Positions 35,088-44,526 of a stretch of DNA of 64,000 nucleotides are shown here, piece by piece. Each line of letters starts with the position of its first letter. Position 1 is the stretch's first letter. The DNA lies in contig CAJJPX010000001.1 of the NCBI GenBank assembly GCA_905193755.1, positions 1 to 64,000 of the forward strand. The letters run 5' to 3'. Origin of the DNA: an uncultured Clostridium sp. (lineage in GTDB: Bacteria > Bacillota_I > Bacilli_A > RF39 > UBA660). A program made the position numbers and the translations under genes. The notes below the pieces were generated by a model. The model had not been told where the DNA came from. It did no database searches and worked only from the letters and a program-made list of their open reading frames with translations.

Positions 35088-35539
35088 TCTTTTTTATGAA
35101 ATTTATTTATAAACTTTCTTACTAAACTTGATTCTTCTTTTTTCTCTTCTTTCTTTAATGAAACTTTCTCACATAAGTTACTATTAACAAGTAAATCATC
35201 TAGTATACTTAAATATTCACTACCTAAATTATTTACTCTAAGTTCTCTTATAAGTCCTGAAATCTCACTTGGAGTAGCAGAACTAAACGCACCATGGTCT
35301 ATATCTATACCTAATGGTTCTACTATAAATAGTTTATTATTTATAGCTTCTACTTTAATTCTCTTACCAGTAGTAACTTCTGTAAACATACCGTCTAAAT
35401 CTTGTCTAAAAAATACTTGATTGAGTGGAATTTCACTTCTTCTTTCAAAGTCTCTTTTAAGATAAACTTTACCTTCATCTTTTACTTCACTTTGCCAAAA
35501 ATTACATTTATCAAGTTCAAGTTTAAAATATCTTTTCAT
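35084..35539 (-). CDS. Hypothetical cytoplasmic protein
   Basis: 151 residues. It has no signal peptide or membrane helix. The N-terminal two thirds look like a mixed fold (YFKLELDKCNFWQSEVKDEG, VTTGKRIKVEAINNKLFIVE), with IDIDHGAFSSATPSEISGLI in the middle. The C-terminus is a charged tail (LKKEEKKEESSLVRKFINKF). TAGGAGGTG precedes the ATG. It has its own terminator. I recognise no family. Confidence 0.55.
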   Translation of the reverse strand: MKRYFKLELDKCNFWQSEVKDEGKVYLKRDFERRSEIPLNQVFFRQDLDGMFTEVTTGKRIKVEAINNKLFIVEPLGIDIDHGAFSSATPSEISGLIRELRVNNLGSEYLSILDDLLVNSNLCEKVSLKKEEKKEESSLVRKFINKFHKKD

Positions 35540-35589
35540 ATCTGCACCTCCTAAAACCTTGTCTATTGTAATATATATTCATCTAAAAG

Positions 35590-35622
35590 TCAAAAAAACT
35601 AATTTATTTCTAAATTAGTTTA
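35590..35622 (-). terminator. Terminator of the four-gene unknown operon
   Basis: AACTAATTTA-GAAA-TAAATTAGTT is followed by TTTTTT on the minus strand. Confidence 0.75.
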
Positions 35623-35907
35623 ATAACCTATCCTATCAAAATTTTGAATATCTTCATTTATTAAAGAAATAATTATAGGATCTTTTTTAATATTCTTCTT
35701 TATATTATTTACACTTTCATAAAATATATTACTTTTATATTTAAGAATATCTTTAATATTTTTAATTCCAATACTTTTTAAATAATCTAGTATTTCTATT
35801 ACTTTTAATTCACTAATATAATAGTTATTTATATCATCATCACTAAGAAATTCTTCTATTTCTTCAATATCTTCATCTGTTAACCCATAATTTTTAAAGT
35901 AATCCAT
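35620..35907 (-). CDS. Hypothetical protein, last gene of the unknown operon
   Basis: 95 residues, acidic, helical and without membrane segments (GLTDEDIEEIEEFLSDDDIN, LKVIEILDYLKSIGIKNIKD). The start overlaps the preceding 619-residue gene by 14 bases, which indicates coupled translation and probably a stable partnership. The helical LKSIGIKNIKDIL repeat-like segment may mediate protein contacts. No family recognised. Confidence 0.5.
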   Translation of the reverse strand: MDYFKNYGLTDEDIEEIEEFLSDDDINNYYISELKVIEILDYLKSIGIKNIKDILKYKSNIFYESVNNIKKNIKKDPIIISLINEDIQNFDRIGY

Positions 35908-37753
35908 GACTCATTTCTCCCTCTTTATTGTATCCAATCCCATCACATATTTTTTCGTATGATTTCTCAGGTAAATACATTCCTTTAGTGACAACATACA
36001 TTAATGTATCATTATCAATAGGTACATTAGCATTTCTTAAGATTGAACATAATCTAAGTACTTTCATTCTTGATATTAACACACCATCTATATTATATAC
36101 ATATTCATTATCACGTACTCTAAATTGTCTTTCTAAATCAAATATAGCTTTTTCATGAAATACTTCTTCATCATAACTTATTGAGTCACTCTTAAGAATC
36201 ACTTTATCTAAATCATCTCTATTTGGTAATGAAACAAAATGATCTTGAATAAATATTTCACGTTTCTTATCTTTCTTACTATATTTTGGTACAATATTTC
36301 TCTTTAACATACCAATTCTACTTTCAGAAAATAAAGTATCGTAATATTCTTTTGAATCATAAATACCCCTTAAGTATGAATAATAAGTAATAGCATTCTC
36401 ATCCATTTTTGTGATAGCAGATGGATATCTATTAGCATAATTTCCATAAGTCGGAGAAACAATACCATCACAATTGAATAAACCTAATTCTATTAGTCTA
36501 TCCATTTTTTCATCTATACAAGAACCATATAATGGAGTAACACTTTCTAAATGTTCCTTATCTTTATATAATCCATAAGCTCTACATAATTCATAATTAG
36601 ATACTAATCTATAATGAGGAGTAGAAAGTAATTTACCAATATTTTCTTTACTTTCTAAATCTATATTAAATCCTTTTTCTTCTAAGAATTTTTCATTTAA
36701 CTCTACATCTTCTAAAGATATTTTACGAGCTGCATAATATAAAGAACGAGGATTTTCTTTAACACCTACTCCACTCATTCTAATTCTTCTAGATTCTTGT
36801 TTTAAAGTGTTATTTACCCATACTCCTGGAGTTTGAAAATAAAAATCACATAGTTTATGTTCTTTACTTAACTTTTTATAAGTTTCTTCTACGCTTTGAG
36901 CACTTCCAGCTAAACAAATAGATAAAATAGTTCCTAAATCAAATTTACGAAGTATTTTATTATCTTTCATACAACTCAAAATAGAATTCATATTTTGAAG
37001 TTCACTTCTTGCTTCTAACTCCTTTTTATTTCTTGTTATAAATGCAAGTTGTTTAGAATCATTAAATCCATAAGAAGAAAATAAATCTTTTATATCTTCT
37101 ATACTAACTTTATTATTTTGCTTTGGTGTATTACTAATTCTATCAGTATTATACTTAATAAATTTAACTATTGCTTGTTTCTTAACATCATTAGGTATAT
37201 TCTTATCTTCAACAATACTATAGAATGCTTGAAAATCATCTTTATCTAATACTTCTTCATTCATAGGATCACTTAACTTTTCATTAAGTATTTCAAGTCC
37301 TACTATAATATCACTATTATCAGAATTAATTTGTTTACTATTTACTACATCTGCTTCTTTAGATCTGATTTTTTGATCTAAATCTTTAATCATTTGTATT
37401 AAACTACCAATATATCCTCTTATAAAATCAACTTGTGTTTCAGTAAGAGAAGTATCTAACCCAAACTCAATAGCTTCATAAACTAATTTAATAATTCTAA
37501 AATTCTCATTTATTTCTTTTTCATTAAAAGCAAGACTACTATATTTAATTAAATATTTAGTAAGAGTTTCTGTATCTTGATGTGTAATATTTTCCCATCC
37601 TTCAGACATTATATGTACAAAATCTTCACATTCTTCTCTTACTAATTCTAACTCATCTTTTTCTTCTGATTTTTGAATTGATTCAGTATGTACTCTATCT
37701 ATTTCACTATATAAATTTTTAAGTTTTAAGTTAATTATTTCTTCTAAAGACAT
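35894..37753 (-). CDS. Large uncharacterised protein, core of the unknown operon
   Basis: 619 residues, soluble and mostly helical. The N-terminal 150 residues are coiled-coil-like (LEEIINLKLKNLYSEIDRVH). Residues 230-340 form a folded helical region (QLAFITRNKKELEARSELQN, FDLGTILSICLAGSAQSVEE). Residues 380-470 contain aromatic-rich segments (NYELCRAYGLYKDKEHLESV, TPLYGSCIDEKMDRLIELGL). A C-terminal part has FHEKAIFDLERQFRVRDNEY. No nuclease, ATPase or transferase motif stands out. It lies in a tight operon with a 477-residue coiled-coil protein and two small genes. Confidence 0.55.
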   Translation of the reverse strand: MSLEEIINLKLKNLYSEIDRVHTESIQKSEEKDELELVREECEDFVHIMSEGWENITHQDTETLTKYLIKYSSLAFNEKEINENFRIIKLVYEAIEFGLDTSLTETQVDFIRGYIGSLIQMIKDLDQKIRSKEADVVNSKQINSDNSDIIVGLEILNEKLSDPMNEEVLDKDDFQAFYSIVEDKNIPNDVKKQAIVKFIKYNTDRISNTPKQNNKVSIEDIKDLFSSYGFNDSKQLAFITRNKKELEARSELQNMNSILSCMKDNKILRKFDLGTILSICLAGSAQSVEETYKKLSKEHKLCDFYFQTPGVWVNNTLKQESRRIRMSGVGVKENPRSLYYAARKISLEDVELNEKFLEEKGFNIDLESKENIGKLLSTPHYRLVSNYELCRAYGLYKDKEHLESVTPLYGSCIDEKMDRLIELGLFNCDGIVSPTYGNYANRYPSAITKMDENAITYYSYLRGIYDSKEYYDTLFSESRIGMLKRNIVPKYSKKDKKREIFIQDHFVSLPNRDDLDKVILKSDSISYDEEVFHEKAIFDLERQFRVRDNEYVYNIDGVLISRMKVLRLCSILRNANVPIDNDTLMYVVTKGMYLPEKSYEKICDGIGYNKEGEMSHGLL

Positions 37754-37760
37754 AACACAC

Positions 37761-37961
37761 CTACCATTCTACCAATGTATTATATATCTTTAAATATATA
37801 AATAAATCATCGTCTTTTTTATTAAATAAATCTATTAATTTTTTAGTAGTTATATCGCATTCAAAAGATAAACTATCTAAATCTACTTTCTTTTTATATA
37901 TAAGTTTCAAACAATCATTTCTAATAGAATAGAAGAATTCATCACTATTATCTATTTTCAT
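37761..37961 (-). CDS. Small hypothetical protein in the unknown operon
   Basis: 66 residues (DEFFYSIRNDCLKLIYKKKV, FECDITTKKLIDLFNKKDDD). The ITTKKLIDLFNKKDDDLFIY part could be a degenerate helix-turn-helix, but the match is weak. It overlaps the preceding gene by four bases (ATGA) and lies seven bases before the next, so it is part of the coupled operon. Its conservation across relatives would be the test of whether it is real. Confidence 0.5.
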   Translation of the reverse strand: MKIDNSDEFFYSIRNDCLKLIYKKKVDLDSLSFECDITTKKLIDLFNKKDDDLFIYLKIYNTLVEW

Positions 37962-39391
37962 AATGTCACCCCTTCACCTTTTGTAGATATATTATATTTA
38001 CTTTCTATTTCTTTTCTTATTCCTTCTTGTGAACTATATATATCCTGTAAATAATCATCTTTTGCATGTATATAATCTGTTATTATCGTTTGATTTTTAT
38101 TAGCTCTATCGATTGCTCTATCATGAGCATCACTTATATGACTTAAATCTAATACTAAGCCATAACCATCTGATAAAGTAACATATGAACATGCTGTTTT
38201 AGATACATTATTCATTAAAACTGAAAATTCGCATCCAGGACCAAGTTTATATTCTTTTCTCCATAGTCCTCTTCTACATTTATCAAGAAGTGTTTCTACT
38301 TCATTACGTTTGAATTTACTAAAATCAATAGCACATTTACCTCTAGAATCTACTAAGAAAATTAATTTTTTAACATCAGGTTCTTCTGCCTTCTCCTTTT
38401 CTTGTTCTTCTTTAACTCTTTCTTCTTTTGAAGCTACAACTTTACTAATATTATTAAATTGTATAATTGCATGTTCTAATTCTTCTACACATAATTCTAA
38501 GAATTCAGCGTCACTCTCTGGTAACATATCATCTTGACTTTTAGCTATTAATTTACCAATATCATCATTTGTATCTATTATAGTCAAATATAAAGTTAAC
38601 ATTAATTCATTTGAACAACGTTGTACCTGATCAAATGATAATTCATTCTTTTTATGCATTTTACTTAAAGCAGAAGCATAATTTATTTGACTTTGATTTT
38701 TACCTTTTACTAAATTACCATACTTTTCTTTTAATTCAGCGATTACTGGAAGAGCTAAAGTACTTCTTTCAATTAAAGATTCTATAGAAACTAACTCTTC
38801 AGGTTCAGTTTGTTCATTTATAATAGCTTTATCCATAGTTTCTTCTTTATCTTTATCTTTTTCTTCTTCTAATTTTTCTTCAATTTTCTTTTCAGGTATT
38901 CTTTCATAACAAATTCTAGAAAGTACGTCTATTTGTTCATTATCGCTAAGACCACTCTTATCAAGTACACTAAGTAAATAATCAACATCCAAATTAGCTC
39001 CATTTAATAAACTAATATATTGATCTAATTCTTCTTTTATTATTGATACATTTAACGAAGAACTAGCACTTTCATTAAAACTCTTTATTTCATTTATATC
39101 CATCAAAGACTTTAGAGCAATATCTATTTGAGGAGCATTTTTAGCACCTCTAGACATAAAAAAATCTATTACATTAAAATATTTACTAATCTCTGGATTT
39201 AATGATATCAAAAATTCTCTTGATTTTAAAAATGTTTCTAATGTAGGATTATTTTTAAGTTCACTTATTGCTGTATAATAAGCATTTTTCTTACTATAAT
39301 CATCTAATTCTTTTGATAAAATTTCTATATGTCCTTTTAAATAACGTATAAATTTGTTATAAGATGTTTCTACTTTATCAATAGTGTACAT
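37958..39391 (-). CDS. Coiled-coil protein, first gene of the unknown operon
   Basis: 477 residues. The first 330 are helical, with a charged linker at about 170-195 (IEEKLEEEKDKDKEETMDK) and another at 320-335. A C-terminal globular part begins near residue 338 (KKLIFLVDSRGKCAIDFSKF), continues GPGCEFSVLMNNVSKTACSY and LVLDLSHISDAHDRAIDRAN, and ends with a helical tail. The C-terminal part could be a small enzyme or binding domain, but no catalytic pattern is certain. It starts the operon 35620-39391. Confidence 0.55.
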   Translation of the reverse strand: MYTIDKVETSYNKFIRYLKGHIEILSKELDDYSKKNAYYTAISELKNNPTLETFLKSREFLISLNPEISKYFNVIDFFMSRGAKNAPQIDIALKSLMDINEIKSFNESASSSLNVSIIKEELDQYISLLNGANLDVDYLLSVLDKSGLSDNEQIDVLSRICYERIPEKKIEEKLEEEKDKDKEETMDKAIINEQTEPEELVSIESLIERSTLALPVIAELKEKYGNLVKGKNQSQINYASALSKMHKKNELSFDQVQRCSNELMLTLYLTIIDTNDDIGKLIAKSQDDMLPESDAEFLELCVEELEHAIIQFNNISKVVASKEERVKEEQEKEKAEEPDVKKLIFLVDSRGKCAIDFSKFKRNEVETLLDKCRRGLWRKEYKLGPGCEFSVLMNNVSKTACSYVTLSDGYGLVLDLSHISDAHDRAIDRANKNQTIITDYIHAKDDYLQDIYSSQEGIRKEIESKYNISTKGEGVTL

Positions 39392-39430
39392 TTATATCGC
39401 CACACTTTCTATTATCAAGTTAATTATAAC

Positions 39431-39459
39431 AAAAAAACTTACTAAATACTAGTAAGTTC
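39431..39459 (-). terminator. Terminator of frr
   Basis: AACTTACTA-GTAT-TTAGTAAGTT is followed by TTTTT on the minus strand; the TAG stop of frr is inside. Confidence 0.8.
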
Positions 39460-39984
39460 AATTTCTTTTTCTTTAAATTTTTCATCAACTATTTTATTGA
39501 ATTTATCTATCATTTCTTGAACTATCTCAAGACACATATCTCTTTCATCTTCTCTTAATTCTTCATTCTTTTTAATTTTATTATTTTCATCTTGTCTAAT
39601 ATTTCTAAGAGCTACTTTAGCTTCTTCAGCCATAACTGATGCTTGTTTAACATAATTACGTCTAGTTTCACCAGTAAGTTCTGGAACTGTTAGCATAATT
39701 ACTTCTCCATTATTAGTAGGAGCAATACCTAAATTAGCTTCATATATTGCCTTTTCTATATTTTTTAAAGATGATTTATCAAAAGGTTTGATTGAAAGAA
39801 CACGTGCTTCTGGAATAGAAACAGTTGCTAGTGATTGAATTGGTGTTGGAACTCCATAATAATCTACCATAATACCATGTAATATATTTGGATTTGCTCT
39901 ACCAGCTCTAATAGTAGTAAATCTACTTTCTAAAGATTCAATAACCTTATTCATCTTATTTTTAATTTCATTCTCGTCTATCAT
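39442..39984 (-). CDS. frr: Ribosome recycling factor
   Basis: 180 residues, the usual length. The signature blocks are present: LESRFTTIRAGRANPNILHG, YYGVPTPIQSLATVSIPEAR, IYEANLGIAPTNNGEVIMLT and VPELTGETRRNYVKQASVMA. With EF-G it splits post-termination ribosomes. Unusually for Bacilli it is not next to pyrH or uppS and stands alone with its own terminator. Confidence 0.96.
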   Translation of the reverse strand: MIDENEIKNKMNKVIESLESRFTTIRAGRANPNILHGIMVDYYGVPTPIQSLATVSIPEARVLSIKPFDKSSLKNIEKAIYEANLGIAPTNNGEVIMLTVPELTGETRRNYVKQASVMAEEAKVALRNIRQDENNKIKKNEELREDERDMCLEIVQEMIDKFNKIVDEKFKEKEIELTSI

Positions 39985-40065
39985 TTTTCCTCCATCGATA
40001 AATTAATTATATAATATTTGATACAAATAAATCAATAATAACTATTCACTATTAGTAAAAAATAA

Positions 40066-40090
40066 ATAAAAAGTAAACATAAAAGTTTAC
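40066..40090 (-). terminator. Terminator behind the prepilin gene tail
   Basis: GTAAAC-TTTTAT-GTTTAC is followed by TTTTTATT on the minus strand. It lies eight bases after the TAG at 40099-40101, not near the TGA at 40330. Confidence 0.75.
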
Positions 40091-40098
40091 CTAATTAT

Positions 40099-40878
40099 CT
40101 ACTCTGTTTGAGTAGCTTTAGAAGGAGTAAAACCTGCAGCTATTAACTCATCCATAGTAACAATCCCATTATTTAAAGCGTCTTTAATATTATAAGATGT
40201 TCCATTTACATTAATAATAACATATTGACTTACATTACTACAGTTAAAATAATAATCTAAATAGTAATACTCTCTACCTAATACACAATTATCAAAACCA
40301 GCTTCATAAGAAATAGTAATTTCTTTCTTTCAAGAGTCAGTTTCTTCAGTAAGAGTTGTTGGGTCAGTTGGTTCAATTGGCGTTAATTGAGATTCTTCTT
40401 CATTAACATCTTTAGTTGGTTTAGGACCATTAGTAAAACAACTTGCATACTTAGTTACATAAAAATCCATATTAGTAGCATAATTAAATTTATCTTCATC
40501 ATAATCACAGAATAAATATGTATTACCATTTTCATACACATCACCTTCATTATAAACAATTACACCATCACAATTCTTTTTCTTATATAATACTTTTCCT
40601 ATATAATTATCTTTTCCTTCTTGCAAATCACTAAGACAAACAAAATTATCCTCAGTCATAGTAGCAGGACAAGTAAATCCAGGAATAGGATCTAAACAAT
40701 GATCAGTTAAATATATATTAGCAGCATTTTTTACTTCTCCCTCTTGTACTTGCATCTCTTTAATTACTGCTTCATTATATATCTTAATAGCATTAGGAAC
40801 AGCAATAATAGTTAAAATAGATAAAATCGCTATAACAGCAAGTAACTCTACTAAAGTAAAACCTTTATTATTTTTCAT
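40099..40878 (-). pseudogene. Type IV prepilin-like protein gene with in-frame TGA
   Basis: The first 182 codons encode a prepilin. KNNKG-FTLVELLAVIAILS has the prepilin-peptidase site after Gly6 and Glu at mature position 5, followed by a pseudopilin-like globular part with several cysteines. A TGA at 40332-40330 stops the frame after a Pro/Thr/Glu-rich stretch. Beyond it the same frame stays open for 76 more codons to TAG at 40099, with protein-like content (FDNCVLGREYYYLDYYFNCS, YVIINVNGTSYNIKDALNNG). The terminator follows the TAG, so the gene originally ran that far. The TGA is either a recent nonsense mutation, a read-through site or a sequencing error. Confidence 0.7.
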
Positions 40879-40915
40879 ATATTCACCTCTATTTTTATTT
40901 TACCACAATATAATC

Positions 40916-40942
40916 CAAAATAAAACATAGAATAATCTATGC
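40916..40942 (-). terminator. Terminator of the mutS-led operon
   Basis: GCATAGA-TTAT-TCTATGT is followed by TTTATTTT on the minus strand. Confidence 0.65.
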
Positions 40943-41395
40943 TTTACCATTTAATTCTCTAATAAGTTTCATTTTATCATCTATTAATTTATCAGCATTT
41001 TCGCAAGCATCTTCTGGTACGTTTGGCATATATCTAATACCTCTATTTATAAATAATGTTGATTCAAATAGTTTACAAAATCTTTTAAATAATTCTTCAT
41101 CTTTAATACCAATAGTAGTTATTAAATCAATAAAATTATCATCAAAATCATATGAAGATAACACACTACCTAAATAATCTAAGTTCTCTCTATCTAATTT
41201 TAAAATTTTAAGATTTCTATTTGCTTCATCAGTAACTCTTTTTATAACATCCTTTTGCATTCTAACATTTGAATTAAATAATGAAGAAACTCTAAGTTTT
41301 AATAAAGATAATTTTGCTTTGTTAATACCATCAGTTGCCATTTTATTTTTCTTTTTTGATTCTTCAAGTAAAATCGCAGATATACCATAATCCAT
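40937..41395 (-). CDS. Hypothetical helical protein behind mutS (second)
   Basis: 152 residues, soluble and helical (KKKNKMATDGINKAKLSLLK, DEANRNLKILKLDRENLDYL), with a middle region containing SSYDFDDNFIDLITTIGIKD and a C-terminal stretch GIRYMPNVPEDACENADKLI. It follows the other helical gene by two bases. No recognised family. Together the two form a conserved-looking unit translated with mutS. Confidence 0.5.
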   Translation of the reverse strand: MDYGISAILLEESKKKNKMATDGINKAKLSLLKLRVSSLFNSNVRMQKDVIKRVTDEANRNLKILKLDRENLDYLGSVLSSYDFDDNFIDLITTIGIKDEELFKRFCKLFESTLFINRGIRYMPNVPEDACENADKLIDDKMKLIRELNGKA

Positions 41396-41397
41396 AA

Positions 41398-41988
41398 TTA
41401 TTCCTCCTTCATTCCTAAAGATAATTTTAAGGTTTTTATATTTTTATTTATTTCTTCTGTTTTATCTTCTACGTCTTTATTTGATATATATGTTATACCA
41501 GAACTACTACATTTAGCCATAGTCATTTCATGATTATAATATTCTATAATAGAAACTCTCTTATCATCAAGTAATTGAAGTAATAAGTTTATTCTACTAT
41601 TACACTGTAATGTACCAGCATCTATAAGTCTCATAATAGCTTTTTTAACTTCTATTATGGTTTTCTTATCTTTTTTAAGTTCTTCTATATCTTTTTTTAA
41701 TAATGAAATAAGACTTTTAAGTTCATTGTTATCTATATTAGTTTGGTTAATTGAACTTATCATACCAAGTAATTCAAACACTATTTTATTAGCATATAAA
41801 TCTTTTAATGTACTTTTTCTATCTCTTTCTAATCTTTTAGCTTCTTCAAGCATATTAACCATTATAGCTACTTTTATTTTAGTTAACTCTTCTCCCTCTT
41901 TAACAGCATCATCAACAGTAACATTTTCATCACTCATCCATGTTCTAACAGTTGATTCTATTATTTCTTTATTTTTTATTTCGTTCAT
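41398..41988 (-). CDS. Hypothetical coiled-coil protein behind mutS (first)
   Basis: 196 residues, helical and coiled-coil (NNELKSLISLLKKDIEELKK, DKKTIIEVKKAIMRLIDAGT), with IEYYNHEMTMAKCSSSGITY near the C-terminus. Its ATG overlaps the TAA of mutS (TAATG), so it is coupled to it. Bacilli normally have mutL after mutS; here that place is taken by this gene and the next. No motif of MutL (GHKL ATPase) or of an endonuclease is visible. Confidence 0.55.
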   Translation of the reverse strand: MNEIKNKEIIESTVRTWMSDENVTVDDAVKEGEELTKIKVAIMVNMLEEAKRLERDRKSTLKDLYANKIVFELLGMISSINQTNIDNNELKSLISLLKKDIEELKKDKKTIIEVKKAIMRLIDAGTLQCNSRINLLLQLLDDKRVSIIEYYNHEMTMAKCSSSGITYISNKDVEDKTEEINKNIKTLKLSLGMKEE

Positions 41989-44513
41989 TATTCATCACTC
42001 ATCCTTTTAATTTTATCAAGTATCACTATTGCTTCTATTGGAGTTATTTCTAATGGATTTATTGTTTTAATATAATCTCTTAAGTCATCATTTTTAGTAT
42101 TTAAATCAAGTTGAAATTGAGTAACTCTCTTACGAGGTCTATTATCATTCTTTTCATATTCTTCTAATAATTCTTGAGCTTTATCTATAACACTAATTGG
42201 TAAGTTAGCAAGTTTTGCTACATTTATACCATAACTCTTATCAACTGGACCATCCATAACTTTATGAAGGAATGTAATATCTCCATCTGTTTCATCTATT
42301 GATACGTGCACATTTCTTATACCAGGAAGTTTACTTTCCATATCAGTAAGTTCATGATAATGTGTTGAAAATAAAGTCTTACATTTAACTTTAGTTGCTA
42401 TGTAATCAATTATTGCCCCTGCTAAACTCATACCATCATATGTACTAGTACCACGCCCTAACTCATCAAATAATATTAAGCTCTTAGAAGTTGCATTTAA
42501 TAATGCATAGGCACTCTCTTTCATTTCAACCATGAATGTACTCTCTCCACCTACTAAGTCATCACTAGCTCCAATACGAGTGAATATCTTATCAAATATT
42601 GGAAGATTACACTTACTAGCTGGTACATAAGAACCTATCTGATTAAGTATAGCTATGATACCAAATTCTCTCATATAAGTACTTTTACCACTCATGTTAG
42701 GTCCAGTTATTATAAGTATATTAGTATTACTATCAAGTATAACATCATTATCAATATATTCTCCATCTATAACACTTTCAACAACTGGATGACGGCCGCA
42801 GGTTATCTCAACAATACCTTCATCATTAATAGTTGGTTTTACAAAATTAGATTCTTCTGCTACAGTCGCATAAGACTGCATAACATCATAATATGCTATA
42901 TAATTAGATACTCTTTGAAGAGCACTAATATACTTCTTAACTTCTTCTTTAATATTACAAAATACATCATATTCTAAACTATTAAGTCTCTCTTCGGCAT
43001 TAAGTATTAAATTTTCTTTTTCTTTTAATAATGGTGTTATATAACGTTCACAATTAGATATAGTTTGTTTTCTATCATATTGAAACTCAGGTTTTACTTG
43101 ACTTACTTGTCCTTTAGGTACTTCTATATAATAACCAAATACTTTATTAAATCCAATTTTTAAACCCTTTATACCAGTTCTTTCTTTTTCTTCCATTTCA
43201 AACTTAGATATAAAGTCTTTACCACCACTCTTAATACTACGTAACTCATCTATCTCACTATTAAATCCATCTTTAATAATATTTCCTTCTTTAATAGTAA
43301 GTGGCACGTCTTCCTTAATAGAGTTCTCAAGTAAATTATATAAGTCATCAAAAGTCTCAAGTAATGGTTCACCTAAAGACTTAAGAATATTATTTATATC
43401 AGGTATTACTTTAATACTTGTTTTTAACTGTAATAAATCACGAGCATTCAAATTAGAACATACTACTTTACCAGTAAGTCTCTCTAAATCATATATTTCA
43501 TATAAGAATGACTTTAACTCACTCTTAAGTAAGAATTCATTTATTAATTTCTCTGTTAGATTTTGTCTTCTTAAGATTTCATCTTTATTAATACTAGGAC
43601 TTATCAAATAACTCTTCAAAAGTCTACTACCCATCGCAGTCTTAGTTTTATCCATAAATCCAAGTAAACTATTTTGTCTATCTTTATTTCTTATAGTTTC
43701 AACCAATTCTAAGTTCTTAATACATTCTTTATCAAGTTCTAAGAATAAACCACTATCTATTACTTCTACTTCTTGTATATGGCTTAAATCTTGCTTTAAA
43801 GAGTTTGTTAAATAATTTAAAAGTAATGATGTATTATTTATTAGTTTAGAATCTGTAACTCTTCCAAATATATCTTTCTTATATAAACTTTCATCATTAT
43901 AATAAGATATAAATATATTATAGTTAGTTTTAAGTCTATGTATTAAATCTACATCGAAGTTATCATGAACAACTATTTCTTTTATATTTAAATTTACTAT
44001 ATGACTTATTATCTTTTCTCTATTCTTTTCTACAAACGTAGTATATACTTTACCACTAAGTAAATCAGCATAACTAAGTGCATAGATATAATTGTAATCA
44101 GTTACACTAGCTATATAGTTAAAATCTTTCTCATTTACTATTTCAGTACTAGTTAATGTACCAGCACTTACTATTTGTATTACTTCTCTTTTAACTATAC
44201 CTTTTACTGTCTTAGGGTCTTCCATTTGTTCACATATAGCTACTTTATATCCTTTTTCAATCAGTTTTTCTAAGTACACGTTTAAAGCATGATGAGGCAC
44301 ACCACACATTGGAACTCTTTCACTTAGTCCACATTGTTTACCAGTTAAAGTAAGTTCTAATTCATGACTCGCAGTTATCGCATCATCAAAAAACATTTCA
44401 TAGAAATCACCTAATCTATAAAATAAAATTATACCTTCATATTCACTTTTAGTTTTAAGGTATTCCCTCATCATAGGGCTAACATCTTCAAGTTTTACAT
44501 CTTTTCTTTCCAT
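41988..44513 (-). CDS. mutS: DNA mismatch repair protein MutS
   Basis: 841 residues from the ATG at 44513. The mismatch-reading Phe-X-Glu is in GDFYEMFF near residue 36. The Walker A site is TGPNMSGKSTYMREFG, and the Walker B region is LILFDELGRGTSTYDG. It recognises mispairs and recruits MutL. An in-frame extension upstream to 44561 would be encoded across the promoter. The TATAAT box ends only seven bases before this ATG and there is no ribosome site, so the transcript should be leaderless. mutL is not adjacent. Confidence 0.95.
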   Translation of the reverse strand: MERKDVKLEDVSPMMREYLKTKSEYEGIILFYRLGDFYEMFFDDAITASHELELTLTGKQCGLSERVPMCGVPHHALNVYLEKLIEKGYKVAICEQMEDPKTVKGIVKREVIQIVSAGTLTSTEIVNEKDFNYIASVTDYNYIYALSYADLLSGKVYTTFVEKNREKIISHIVNLNIKEIVVHDNFDVDLIHRLKTNYNIFISYYNDESLYKKDIFGRVTDSKLINNTSLLLNYLTNSLKQDLSHIQEVEVIDSGLFLELDKECIKNLELVETIRNKDRQNSLLGFMDKTKTAMGSRLLKSYLISPSINKDEILRRQNLTEKLINEFLLKSELKSFLYEIYDLERLTGKVVCSNLNARDLLQLKTSIKVIPDINNILKSLGEPLLETFDDLYNLLENSIKEDVPLTIKEGNIIKDGFNSEIDELRSIKSGGKDFISKFEMEEKERTGIKGLKIGFNKVFGYYIEVPKGQVSQVKPEFQYDRKQTISNCERYITPLLKEKENLILNAEERLNSLEYDVFCNIKEEVKKYISALQRVSNYIAYYDVMQSYATVAEESNFVKPTINDEGIVEITCGRHPVVESVIDGEYIDNDVILDSNTNILIITGPNMSGKSTYMREFGIIAILNQIGSYVPASKCNLPIFDKIFTRIGASDDLVGGESTFMVEMKESAYALLNATSKSLILFDELGRGTSTYDGMSLAGAIIDYIATKVKCKTLFSTHYHELTDMESKLPGIRNVHVSIDETDGDITFLHKVMDGPVDKSYGINVAKLANLPISVIDKAQELLEEYEKNDNRPRKRVTQFQLDLNTKNDDLRDYIKTINPLEITPIEAIVILDKIKRMSDE

Positions 44514-44526
44514 ACAATTTATTATA
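44514..44526 (-). promoter_or_regulatory. -10 box of a leaderless mutS promoter
   Basis: TATAAT (44526-44521) is followed by AAATTGT and then the ATG. The -35 region (TTGCGT, 16-base spacer) is weak. The normal start point would coincide with the start codon. Confidence 0.6.

Noticed and set aside
40330..40332. Reassignment of TGA to tryptophan (Mollicutes code)
   Set aside because: trhP2, xseA and a NUDIX gene end properly at TGA, xseA with an ATGA overlap to xseB, so TGA is a normal stop here.
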